From NCBI RefSeq assembly GCF_029227915.1, contig NC_079881.1, positions 4,278,001 to 4,342,000 on the forward strand: a stretch of 64,000 bases of DNA, written 5' to 3'. Origin of the DNA: Hydractinia symbiolongicarpus (lineage: Eukaryota; Cnidaria; Hydrozoa; Anthoathecata; Hydractiniidae). How positions within the stretch are numbered: the first letter of the stretch is position 1; each line of letters starts with the position of its first letter. Both the position numbers and the translations under genes were made by a program. Shown here piece after piece: positions 11,131 through 22,212 of the stretch. Below the pieces are notes generated by a model. That model worked only from the letters and a program-made list of their open reading frames with translations. It made no database searches and had not been told where the DNA came from.

Positions 11131-11328
11131 CTCAGACAATCCCGGACAAAATCTTTGGAACTTTTGAGGAAAATCCTCTTCTTGGCCCCCTTACCCCCTA
11201 TTTCAATGTTGCCGGGCTGCCGACTGGTTATAAGGCACCTTGCAACATTGAAATAGGGGGAAGGGGATGTGAGCAGGGCAAAAACATGTAAAAAGTGAAA
11301 AGTTCCAATATATTTTGTTCAGGATTGT
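11131..11328. repeat. MITE, second family copy
   Basis: The left end CTCAGACAATCCCGGACAAA pairs with right-end TTTGTTCAGGATTGT, and the internal TTGGAACTTTT pair and CCTATTTCAATGTTGC stem are conserved. The final CTGAG of the right end is missing. The base after the right end begins AGTCGGTTTGATCT, the same 14 bp that precedes the truncated left end of the copies in the Rep units. Confidence 0.75.
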
Positions 11329-11340
11329 AGTCGGTTTGAT

Positions 11341-12121
11341 CTTCAAAATATTTATTTAGTCGCCGTACCGCAACGCAGCTCGACTCTCTTTTTAAGCAAC
11401 GAAGAATCGATGCTTCTCCATTATTTCCTGTTAACTTTACGTCACATGATGTAAAATGTTTGTATAGGAGGCGACAAATAGGTTATTAGATTTTTATACT
11501 ATTTCGTGAGACACAATCTCTGACTGAGGAAATTGCTTAAAAAAACATTTAAAATCTTTTAATTATGCGTGACGTCAAGGTAATTAAAATCGCGAGCTTG
11601 TTAAAGAAAATTACAGCCGTAAACTTCATTTTTGTTTTTGATTAAAACGTTAAAAAGTGTCCTTCGTTTTATTTTTTTATGTTTTTATTTTTTTAGCGTG
11701 GTTTTAAAATAAAAGGTAACGCTAACAATAAAGGAACTAGAAACTTTTTAAGCACTGATTTCCTTGTAGTTATTGTCGCTTATTTTTTTTATTTTTCTCT
11801 CTCTTACTATTTCACATCATCATCACGGTTTATAATTCTCATAATTAACAATCTCTAGTTAACTAGCGCGGCTTTTATAGCTATAAATATAGCGATAAAA
11901 GTTTTGCACAGTGTTCGTCCTTTACATTTAACGTAAGTTTTTCTTTTTCAACCTCCTTAGTCACAATCCCTAAGTTAAGTTTTAATCCACCTATAAGTTT
12001 ATCAACTACCTATGCGCATCTGAAATGTTTTCAAAAAATTTGTCTTCCAAAGTTTATGTCGCAACGTTTTAGCCTTACTTCAGTCTCAGAATTATATGAT
12101 GACATCATTTTGAACTAGACG
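11341..12121. other. Intergenic, no gene seen
   Basis: AT-rich DNA with homopolymer runs and no open frame of note. Its right edge (12122-12126, AACGT) is the target-site duplication of the following LTR element. Confidence 0.6.
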
Positions 12122-12126
12122 AACGT

Positions 12127-12230
12127 TAGATAGGAATCAAACCATTTGCGTCATAATTATGCAATGTTGATCTGAAACATAAATAATATATACAATGTTA
12201 TTGTCCATGGTTATTGTCTATTATTCCCTA
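12127..12230 (-). repeat. 3' LTR of the Ty3/gypsy element (104 bp)
   Basis: Identical over all 104 bp to 16952-17055. It follows the polypurine tract and is flanked outside by AACGT. The length is very short for a gypsy LTR. Confidence 0.93.
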
Positions 12231-12283
12231 TCTCCCCCCAGTCATTGGGGATCAAATGACGATAGAGATGTGATTTACGACAA

Positions 12284-15200
12284 CTAATTCATGATAAAGT
12301 CCTGAAGATATGCTGGTTGACGCTGCTCTCTCGTAGAGCGACGAATCGAAGGTAGTGGTGACGTTGGCAAAGGTGAATCAATGCGAGGACTTTTATCGGA
12401 CTGGAGTGCGGTAGAAGTGCCCTCCTCAAATATGGGTTTCCGGGTTGCAACATGTTCAGCTGGTGGAGGCGGAGATTTTGACAATCGAGGCTGGTCTGCA
12501 GAGTGGCTGCTGTCATCTATATCGCGATCCGACGGTTTGGCTGGTATCATTGGCGAGGTAGTCGGTGATATGGTGCGCCAAGCATCTGCAAGCCGCTCAA
12601 ATGGTATGTTAGGCTGGATGGGTGTAAATTTCCGAAGAAACTGACGATTGCGTAATGTCACTCTCCGAGATCCATCAATGCGTACAACGTACTGATCGTG
12701 TTGACGAACTTCAATCACCGATCCGGTTCTATCCCACCTACGCGGGTATGAGCCAGTTTGGTTTTGAACTCGAACATTGTCTCCAACACAGAGGAGTGTC
12801 AATCACTTTGAGTATCGAGATAACCTCTCAGCGATGGCCATGTGCCGGCGTCTAAGGGCCTTCTCACGATCCTCAAGCATGCTCACCCATGTCGGATGGG
12901 GAAGGTATTTACCAGGAAGAATCGGGATAAAATGGGGCGTCCGAATAAACAAATGGCAGGTGACAGTTTTGTGGTTTGGTTAGGTGTGTTGCGATATTGC
13001 AGCATGGCACGTTGGAATGAGTCTGTATCGAGGTTGCCACTGGGGCCGACATTATCCATTAGCATCCGTTTAACAGTCTTAACACCAACTTCAGCTCTGC
13101 AGTTGCTATGTGGGTACGCGACCGATGAAACACGATGGCGGACACCCCAGTCTCGAAGGAAGGTTGATATAGATGATGCACATAACTCTGGCCCCCCATC
13201 CGATGCGAATTCGTCGGGTATGCCATACGTGACAAAGGTGCGGCGTAGACAATCAATCAGGCCACTGGCCCCATTTCTGGCTTCTTCCACGATAGGCCAA
13301 TTCGAATACCTATCAACACAAACAAGATAATTGTGACCGGCATAGTGGAAGAAGTCACCACATAGTTGTTGAAATGGATAATCAGGATAATTGAGAGGGG
13401 TCGGTGGAGCTGATTGTTGTGATGGTGCGATGTGGTCGCAGCTTTTACACCCTTGTCGTAGTTTGATGATGTCAGAAGTAAGGCCAGGCCAGAAGACGGA
13501 AGATTCTGCTCTCAAGGTCATGGATGTGACTCCGTGATGTGCAGCATGCAGGCTTGATAAAATATTGGAGCGTAGGCATTTCGGAACAATAACCCTGTCC
13601 TTGTAGAGAGCGACACCGTCAACTGTTGAGAGATGGTCACGATACTGGTGGTAAATCTGAAGATGAGGTGGTAAGTCTTCCCGATTTCCGGTAATGCCAT
13701 ATTCAATTAGATCTACCATTATCCTCATTTCCTCGTCCGCGATTGTTGCTGAACGGACGTCCTCCCAAGTTGTAGATTTCAATGAAGACAATGCAGTGGA
13801 TGCAGCAATACAGGAGATATCATCAGGCAGTACTAACTTTTCAGGAGTCGGATTACCTGCCGGGTGGCGTGACAGCGCGTCTGGAACTCGATTTTTCAAT
13901 CCTGAGATGTGTTGCATGGAGAATCGATAACGTAGTGTACGTTCCTTCAAATTCTGCAATCGATTGTTAGGGATATTGTCGAGAGACCGGTTGGTGAACA
14001 GTCCAAGCAAGGGCTTGTGGTCGACAGCGATGATCAGGTCCTGGCATCCTAAAACAAAATGTCTACATTTATCCAAGGCATACGCTACAGCTAACGCTTC
14101 ACCTTCAATTGGCGAGTAACGTGATTCAGCTGGGTGGGTAAATCGGCTACCCACGAGAACAACTATCCACCCCGTATGACAACAAAACAGGGTTTCGGCC
14201 ATGCAGGAACAGTGTTTCTGGAACAGCCAAAAGCCCACCCCGGTTTTAGACCAGTCGGTAGCAATACAAGTGCGTCTGGATCCATCAAAAATTGTCACTC
14301 CCTCTTCTATTTCATCGACGATTTTCGCCTTAGACGTAGCAAAGAGTTCATCTAATCGATCGTCCCAATAAAATTCGGTTTGTGGCTTTAGTAGGTCACG
14401 GAAGGGTGCCATGTTGTCGGCCATGCTGAACGTATATGACACCTGGTTGAATAAGCCAAACCAAGATCGCACATCTGTTATGTTCTTGGGAACCGGAAAA
14501 TCGGTGATAGCGCGTAGGGTGGTGGATGATGGACGGACATTGGTCGGGGTGATCTCAAAACCAGCAAATTCAACAGTATCGTGGGCAAATTTGAATTTAG
14601 ATGGGTTCTGGATAATGCCGTTTCGCCCACATGTATCTAACCAACGACAGGTATGGAAAAAACATTCACCCATGTCACTTGCCCATAATAAAGAGTCATC
14701 AGTCACCTTAATTTTGTTTGGAAAATCGGATACTATAGCATCGAATCGCCTTGAATATCCGTTGCCTGAGGTGATGTAACCTTGTGGTAGGGTGCAGTAT
14801 CTGTATCGACCCCAGGGCGTGATGTACGTTGTTAAATGGCGATCCTCTTCGCGCAGTGGGACGCTATGATAACCGTTTCAGGCATCCGATACTGTTTTCT
14901 TTGTGTGCTGAGGAACTGTACGCACCTGATGAAACGGGGATGGTGTGTGATGTGTTTCCCGTGTAGCATGTTTGTTGAGTGCTTGAAAATCAACACAACG
15001 TCTAGGTTTTCCATTCTTCTTGGGGCACACGACCATTCTGTGACACCAGGTCACAGGTTCACCAATGGGTACAGGCTCAATAACTCCGAGGTTGACGTCC
15101 CGGTCCAAATCGGCTTTGACCTGCTCCTGCCAGTGGATTGGAACCGGTATGGGAGAATGATGTGCAGTCGGTTCAGCATCCTGGTCGATCATCAGTCTAA

Positions 15201-16280
15201 CAGGTGGTCCAGACATCAACGGTAACGGTTGGTGCTCACACGTGTTGAAAGTGCTGTCTTTGTAATAATTTAGAATCCACTGTTCAAACTTTTCACGATT
15301 CTGTTCTGTGGGTGGAAATGGCAACTCCTTGGGAATGGGAGGTGGTACCGTTCGTTTTGGACAGGCACATTCGTTGTGTTGTAGTGGACCAGTGATAGTA
15401 TTGGCACCGATAGATGGAAACTCTGCAGGTATAATGCCAAGGTCAACACATGCACTCCGACTAAGGTAGAACTTATCTGAATCATTGGTGACATAGGTAA
15501 ACTGCTTGGTCTCCTGAAGAGAACCGTCCTGGCTAATGCCAGAGATGCGGAGAATGATAGCACCTAGTATCTTGATGGCTTGTCCATTAGCTGCATCCAT
15601 TTTCATGCGGACCGGAATAAGATCTTTCATATTAAGGTGAAAACGTTGCACCCATTTGAAACCGATGAGGCAACTCTGACATCCAGTGTCTGCCATTGCT
15701 GGGGTGGATATGGGCGATTCTCTTGTTCCGTGAGGGATTGTAAACCCCAATTCCTCGTAATCAGTATCAGCGATTCGGACAGCTAGGTTAAGGAATGGCT
15801 GCGATTGAGATGGAGTTTTCTTCCACATGTTCTTACGCTTGTCGTGACAGTGATGGTCTGCTGGGTTGGTTCTACTCTGCTTAAGATTCATAGAACAGAG
15901 TGAGTTGAAGGTGTTAACGGATTCTTCAACAAGAGCAGTCTGATCAGCTTTCTTATCCTTGTTTTTCTTGTCCTTGTTGCGACACACATGATCGAAATGA
16001 TGTAGGCGCTGACAGTGTCCACATGAGTGACTGAATGCGGGGCAGGAAGATTTTCTGGACTGTAATGAATTACCACTATGACAATGTGTTCCGCAATATC
16101 CGCATTTCGGTGATGAAGTGTCTCGTTTGGAGTCGACATCATTTTTAGGCTTGGTAAACGAGTCTCGCTTTCCCTTTCAGTATTGACTGTGTATGACACT
16201 AGCCTGATGACTGTCAAGTAAACGCGTGGCAGATCGCTTACCAGCTTCTTTTGTTTCGACGAATATTTCATAACCTGCTC
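12284..16280 (-). pseudogene. pol: pol of the Ty3/gypsy element, broken by stops and a frameshift
   Basis: Reading right to left: a CCHC knuckle (CGHCQRLHHFDHVC near 15980), a protease with DTGC near 15695, then RT beginning VKADLDRDVNLGVI. TGA at 14880-14878 replaces the tryptophan expected in DAxNGYHSVPL. RT continues to a TDDS catalytic motif near 14700. RNase H and a complete integrase follow (H/H/C/C ending CKSC; D in GDFF, D in SDGG, E in RAEV). A frameshift near 12940 and TGA at 12805-12803 separate the integrase C-terminal domain (172 codons, 12284-12802). The enzyme set would copy RNA and integrate DNA, but this copy cannot make it intact. Confidence 0.88.
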
Positions 16281-16952
16281 CAGGGGCATCTCCTGGTTGG
16301 TGTGGCCGAGGAGTTCCAGCTGGATATCTGGATCTGCAATGCCTCGACTAAGTACGTCTCGCAGAATATGCTCTGTATAGTCAACGTCATAGTTACACTC
16401 AGGGCACGATACGGTGTATTTGCAAACGCCAGCCTGTCCTTTTAATCTCGCACCAAAGGATCGTATCGATTCTTCAGGTTCTTGACACATGTTATTGAGG
16501 GCTACGCAAGCGACCATTACGTTTTCTTCTCGAACGGCGAGGGATTTCATTGACGAGAGGATAACATCTTCACTTTTATCTGCCAGCATACCAGCAGTTG
16601 ATCGTGTCAAATCTCTGCGTAACTGTTCATCACAGCATTCTAATAACTGCAAGACAGCGTCCCTGCCTGTGATCTTTGTAGCTGATTTGTATTCCCTCCA
16701 TCGGGTAAGAAAGTATGTCCAGTCTTCTGATGATCCGGCTAATGTGATGGTTGAGCGCTTCACGCGCTCGATTTTAGCGGAGGATGAGGCGGAGAAACTA
16801 CCATTAGAGTGGGTGGTGGCGTGGGTAGTCAGCAAAGCAGCAACAATGACGGGGTCCAGATCTGATGTAGCGTATGAGCAGTCGGGGACTGGGCAATCAA
16901 CAGACGGCATATTGTATGAAGACTCAGTAAGATTAAACAAATTGATCAACAT
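15888..16952 (-). pseudogene. gag: gag of the Ty3/gypsy element
   Basis: The frame opens with ATG overlapping the last base of the 5' LTR; a second ATG 14 codons on (MPSVDCPVPDC) looks like a better start. The N-terminus has a C..C...H...H finger-like motif, followed by a retrotransposon capsid-like helical region. Near 16265 the capsid frame leaves the frame that carries the zinc knuckle, consistent with loss of one T. A programmed frameshift in the overlap 16176-15888 is an alternative, but the knuckle normally belongs to Gag. Confidence 0.75.
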
Positions 16953-17055
16953 AGATAGGAATCAAACCATTTGCGTCATAATTATGCAATGTTGATCTGA
17001 AACATAAATAATATATACAATGTTATTGTCCATGGTTATTGTCTATTATTCCCTA
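16952..17055 (-). repeat. 5' LTR of the Ty3/gypsy element (104 bp)
   Basis: Identical to 12127-12230 and followed outside by target duplication AACGT (17056-17060). The gag start codon overlaps its inner edge, leaving essentially no leader and no primer-binding site that I could recognise. Confidence 0.93.
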
Positions 17056-17060
17056 AACGT

Positions 17061-18157
17061 CAATTATGTTTTCCAAATTGTCCTCCAATGCACAGTTAAA
17101 TATTTGTACCAACTTTTGTGTCAATGCAATTTCTCCTTATCACTTTTTGTAGAAGGAGGGGGGAAATTTTGCGTAAAATTACCGACCTAAGAAAGCAGCA
17201 ACTCAAGCCGCGCTAATAACGAAAGTTTAGAACATTATAACGCGAAGAAACGGTTTAATTTTAGGCATTCAAAGTAATAAAGAAGGTAGAACACGTAACA
17301 AACACATATACAATGTGATTGTACCAATAAAAGCAAGTCACAAACTTGTTTAATATTAAACAATAAAACCTTTATCTCTTGCACAGATTATATTTTTTCC
17401 ATTTGGCTATTTTATATTGACTTCCAATGTGCAAATGCTTAATAGCTTTTTCCTTCTTTTGTAAAATATGTTGTAATATGAAAGAATTAACGACAGTGCA
17501 ACCGATAAGTAAAATTTCTATCTCTAATCCCTATGACGGGAGATTGTGTTGTCTTTAATTTGAAAGAAAGTTCTTATCAGTTAAAGATAAAGTGGTTAGC
17601 TGTTACCCCCTGTTACGTTATGCTGGACGTAGTAGAAAAGAGTAACTTGTCGTAGGCCTGCTTACAAAAAAGAAATACGAAATTGAAATAGAATTTGCGA
17701 TGGCAAAGCGAATGTAAATGCTTACAGCTGAAAAAACTAGCTATGTTTTGGCCTGCTCTTGAGTGAAATTGCTGATTTTCTTAAGATAGACGTCTGACTT
17801 TTGCAGTAATACTTGAAGAAGATGATTTATCTATTTGAAAGCTTATTTCGCAGTGTCCCTAAATGAAACAAGAGAAGAAACAAAACATTAAAACACGTTT
17901 TGTATATTATGTGTTAATTAAATGGATTCCGTTGCTTTGTTTTGTTTGGCTAGTCTTAACTAGAGATAGAAGAAACAGAAGAAAAAGGAAAATAATTATA
18001 TTTTTGTATGATAAAATCCATCTATCGCAGACAGGTGAAAATGCCGCTTATATTTTTAAACTACCGTGTTAAATTTTTAGCGAAAAAAGTAATCAAGAAA
18101 TTTGAATTTTAGACAGCTAGGGCACACAAGCTGCGTAAAAAACTCAACTGCACAAAA
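17061..18157. other. Intergenic, no gene seen
   Basis: AT-rich. A 69-codon frame (17863-18072) lacks any recognisable feature and is not supported. Confidence 0.55.
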
Positions 18158-19547
18158 ATATGCTTAATTTTTGTCACACTAAAGACGGTAGTGTATTCCG
18201 CATTTATATTACTTGCAATCGGTTGCCTAAAGGCTAAAATATGTTTTTGGATTTGTTTATAAATTATTCAAAGCAAAAATTTTGTGTTTAGAATTAAATA
18301 GGGAAAAATGAGTTTTTTTTTAATCACCCCTCCACCTTGGCCTGAATATGGTGTATGGACAGCTACCTACAAAGGCATCACATTGTCTCATAAAAAATCA
18401 TATCTCATTTGCCTATTTAGTTACTGGTAACCTAGTGCTTATAGATCTTCTAATATTGATTTTAAAATTTGTTGACTCTTAACAAAGGACTAATTTATAA
18501 TTAGCTAGCTATGCTTACCTAAGAGAGCTTATTGTTATAGTTGAGTTAATACTGTCCTGCTATGTTTACAATTGGCGTGATAATTCCTTAATTATTGTAT
18601 CTATGACTCAAAATAAAATGCTTTAAATTTGTTGACATCTTTCTTTGAAAACATTTTTGTTTTACAATATTCTTCTTTACGGTAACTTACCAACATGTGT
18701 GTCTTGAATGTAAATTTTAAAAAAAAATTAATATATTTTTATAGAGCTAGTCCTCTTATAGCAACAGACATAATAATGTAATTTTTTTATGAAAAATGCT
18801 GACAATTACCAGTCCTGACAACAAATAATTGAAAAAAGGGAAAAGGTAATGCATAAGGAGAAGATATAAAATCGTATTGTGAGAATCACTGTTCACTCAG
18901 AGCATATTTCATGTAAACAGCTGTTGAAAACGATCTAACTATTGTTTAACCTTGTGAATAGACTTTTAGTCTGGTACAAGCTTATAACTTGACGATACAA
19001 TCAGATAATTTAATCACTTTTCTCCATTCAATCAAATCAAATAAGAAGAAAGTAGAAGACATCATGGAGACAACATTAGGCATCACATCATTTATTTCAC
19101 GTCGATTTTCTTCAAATGAAATAATTTAATTGTATATCAAGTTTAAGGAACAAAACACGACACAAATTTAGTCAAACGTGTCATTAAATTTTATTTTGGT
19201 AAATAATATAACCAGAAGCTTACACATTATTAGAAAAGAAACAGAGTCGAAAAAGTTTCTTTTAAAATTGATATTTCGACCTTACATTCCAAAGGCCATC
19301 ATCATTCATTCTGACATTCTGATTCAAACATTTTTTGGTGCAAGATCGTGTACAATTTCTTGATCAGTGTTTTAAGCTCTACACAATGGAGCCAACGGAT
19401 AAACAAGTTTCAATAAAAAATCTTTTTGCATACGGAAAAATTTTTGCTTATGTCTGCAAAATTTCGAAACCCTACATCTTCTAACGTTTTATTGAAAGCG
19501 CATAATCTACACATTATTGTTATCAGAGTTTTAAGCTCTTTACAAAT

Positions 19548-19780
19548 AGTAGGCAATTTCCTTTCATTCGTGAAAATGTTATAGGAATGGTGCAAAAAAC
19601 GTAACTCACTTCTGGAAATACATCAATCTACTACGAAAATGGTCAAAAATCTATGTATTCATACGAAAGTTGTCCATACAAGCAGTAGGCAATTTCCTGT
19701 CATTCGTGGAAATGTTACACGAATGGTGCAAAAACCGTGACTCACGTCTGGGAATACGTCAATCAAATGGTCAAAAATTT
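19548..19780. promoter_or_regulatory. Tandem ~100-bp duplication upstream of the 20003 gene
   Basis: 19548-19650 and 19684-19780 share AGTAGGCAATTTCCT, TTCATTCGTG, GAATGGTGCAAAAA and ACGTCAATC/ACATCAATC in the same order. Divergence is about 10-15 percent by eye. The right copy ends about 40 bp before the TATA box, so duplicated enhancer-type elements are plausible. Confidence 0.7.
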
Positions 19781-19821
19781 TGTACAGAATGGCACAAGGA
19801 TTATCCCATTCATTTGAAAAT

Positions 19822-19999
19822 TATATAAATAGCACTCAAACTGCATAACAAGAGGTAAACAAAGCTTGTAAACAACTTGGATATTTAAAACTAAAGAAAA
19901 ACTTCAAGCGGTAAGGAGATGGTTTTATAAATTTTTACGGGTTGGTTGTTGACTTTTCCAATACCTATATGACATAAACACAATTTCTACTACTTTTAG
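19822..19999 (+). promoter_or_regulatory. TATA box and 5'-UTR intron of the 20003 gene
   Basis: TATATAAAT lies at 19822-19830, with a likely start of transcription about 30 bp downstream. A donor GTAAGG at 19911 and an acceptor CTACTTTTAG ending 19999 define an 89-bp intron that would end three bases before the ATG at 20003. Both the spacing and the splice signals are normal for a metazoan gene. Confidence 0.65.
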
Positions 20000-20002
20000 A
20001 CA

Positions 20003-20992
20003 ATGGCTGTTGATGAGGAAAAAATTGCTACTTTTAACAATTCATTAAGAGAAATACCATTTTCAATGAGGGCTTTTTCAATATCAATGAGAAGTTTGTA
20101 TGCTGAAAAGGCTGTAGGAGGAAGCGATAAATCTGCTGTAGCATTTCGTGAACTTCGTGACGAAACTAGAAATGATGCAATGGTTTACATGCACGCTATT
20201 CTGCCCATCTGTACAAAGTTTATTGCCAACCTACAAGAATACTTTGAATACTACCTTGTTTTGAGCTTTGATAAATGGTGTGAAAATCTGGATGAGATAA
20301 TTGCAACCACTAGTGAACACCAGCAAGTTGCCGAAGTGGTAGTGAAACTACACAAAGATGTCTTGGTAACCGTAAAACAGCGTGAAGATAAGGCAAAAAC
20401 CAACCTTGCCGAGATGACGGAGTTAACGGCAGAATAGGAGAAGAAGAAGGAAGAATTCGAAGAAGCAGCAAATACTAAATCTAGTTGGGCTACGGCTTTA
20501 GCATTCGTTCCGTTTGTCAATGTCATTGCTACTCCCCTGCTGAACGTTTGGGCTCATAATGATTTAGTTGAATCGGTAGCAACATGTGAAGAAGCCAAGC
20601 TCGCGAATGCGTCTTCACTGGCAGTGAAAGAAGTCTTGGTTCCTGCGTTGGCGGCATTTATCGAAGGATTGGAGTCTGTCGCTGGATTTTTCAAGATTCT
20701 ATGTGTCGAACTAACTCAATTACAGAATACTGGGAAAAAGGCGAAAGATAATCCAAAGAAGTTACACTACATGGTGATGAAGAAAAAGGCAAACGATATA
20801 AAGGAAAGTTGTTGCTTCTATTACGCCTTTATACCAAGTGTAGAGACGGATTTGCAAGCTATTCCTACTGAAGGCACCGACACGAATGTCGATCGATGGA
20901 TCAAGAAGCAGAAGAAAATGATCAACTCCAGCTTGAAGGAACGTATTGCGGCAGGATTTATCAGTATGATAAAATCATTCAAACAGCAGTAA
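20003..20992 (+). pseudogene. Helical protein, possible ClyA/HBL-like alpha pore-former, one in-frame TAG
   Basis: One frame of 330 codons is interrupted only by TAG at 20435-20437; coding character continues unchanged beyond it to TAA at 20992. The first part is predicted to be long amphipathic helices rich in Asp/Glu/Lys. Right after the TAG comes a Lys/Glu-rich coil, then a hydrophobic stretch (about residues 152-172), then further helices. A hydrophobic segment inserted between long helices is the plan of alpha-helical pore-forming proteins such as ClyA and the HBL/NHE components. I infer this from layout only and see no diagnostic motif. No signal peptide is visible. The TAG may be a genuine null allele, a sequencing error, or read-through. 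Its promoter and UTR intron look intact. Confidence 0.5.
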
Positions 20993-22212
20993 GACATTTT
21001 TCTGATAAATTTGTAATCTTTAGATTGAACTGAACAGAAATACATTATGTGACCTTAAACTTTATTCATTTTATCTACGCCGTGCAACCCCACCCAGTTT
21101 ACTACTTAAGTTGCTCACGCTGCTAAAACTAATCCTTTTAGAGAAATTACTTGATAATTTTTTATGATGGTCCCTGATTTGCCAGCTCCGTCTGTCTGTG
21201 ACAAGCAGAGTCGATTATATTTTCTACCATCTTCTTTAAAAGCGCTTATAAAACATATTCTAGAAAGTATGTTCTGTATTCTATAAAACTTTTGTTTATA
21301 TTTTGATCTTTTTGGTCGGAACAAAACCATGTGACAAAATTAAATAATTACATTCAATTGACAAGTGGTCTTACAAATTGCGACTGGTCGAGGAATTACA
21401 AAGCACGACATGAAAGCATTACACACTGCTATAGGTTTGGGATTACAATGTGGGACGGGATTACAAAGTGATAGACTACATATGTCTTAACGTGCGGGTA
21501 AAAAAAGAACAGTTACCAAGAATGTTTTCCTGCATTCTTTAGTTGTGACAATATGTTTACTTTCTGTTACTAGAACATAAAATTAAAAATGAAATCTAAT
21601 AACACGTTCGCACAATCTTAACGATACTAAGGTAATTTTCGCTGCTTTCTCCCATAAAAAAGGCAAAAAAGGGTAGTTTCACTAAATTTAAATTACAAGT
21701 GTAAAAATTTTTAGATTTTGAGGCCAAAAAAGGAACACTTTTTTAGTTGTTGTTCTAGTAACATTTTATTCAGTTGCCAATAAAAATTCTTTCGTAAATA
21801 CATTTGTATCGAGTTTTTCATTTTCAGCGTGTTCTTCTTTAAATTTGATACACAATTATAATATTTCATTTGAAAAAAAAATTGACGTGAAATAAATGAT
21901 GTGATTGCCAATTTCGTCTCCATGCTGTGTTCTACTTTTTCTATGCGTCCCTTTTCCCTTATTGTTTTATAAAACTGCTGAAGCATACCGTTTTAGGTGT
22001 TGCAAAGATTTTGGCAAGACGTTGCGTTTGTTGACATTATGACTTATCATAATGTCAACAGGATATTAGGAAAACGGTCAGACAATTTTAGTTCTTTTTA
22101 ATACTAACAAATCCAAAAACATATTTTAGCCTTTAGGCAACTCATTCCAAGTAACATAAATGCGAAATACAGTACCATCTTTGAGTAGTTTCTTTTTCGC
22201 TCAAGCAAATCA

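Larger units (their letters stand above)
12127..17055 (-). mobile_element. Full-length Ty3/gypsy LTR retrotransposon, disabled
   Basis: Identical 104-bp LTRs flank a minus-strand gag-pol. The 5-bp target duplication AACGT is seen at 12122-12126 and 17056-17060. A purine tract GGGGGGAGA (minus strand) abuts the 3' LTR. LTR ends are TAG...CTA on the coding strand instead of the usual TG...CA. Gag, zinc knuckle, protease, RT, RNase H and integrase are all present in order. The reading frame is interrupted by TGA at 16179-16177, 14880-14878 and 12805-12803, and by frameshifts near 16265 and 12940. Domain order PR-RT-RH-IN identifies Ty3/gypsy. Confidence 0.95.

Noticed and set aside
12381-13330. 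Plus-strand frames opposite the gypsy pol
   Set aside because: They are shadows of integrase and RNase H coding on the minus strand.
19410-19595. 61-residue minus frame upstream of the helical-protein gene
   Set aside because: It overlaps the duplicated promoter block and has no coding features.
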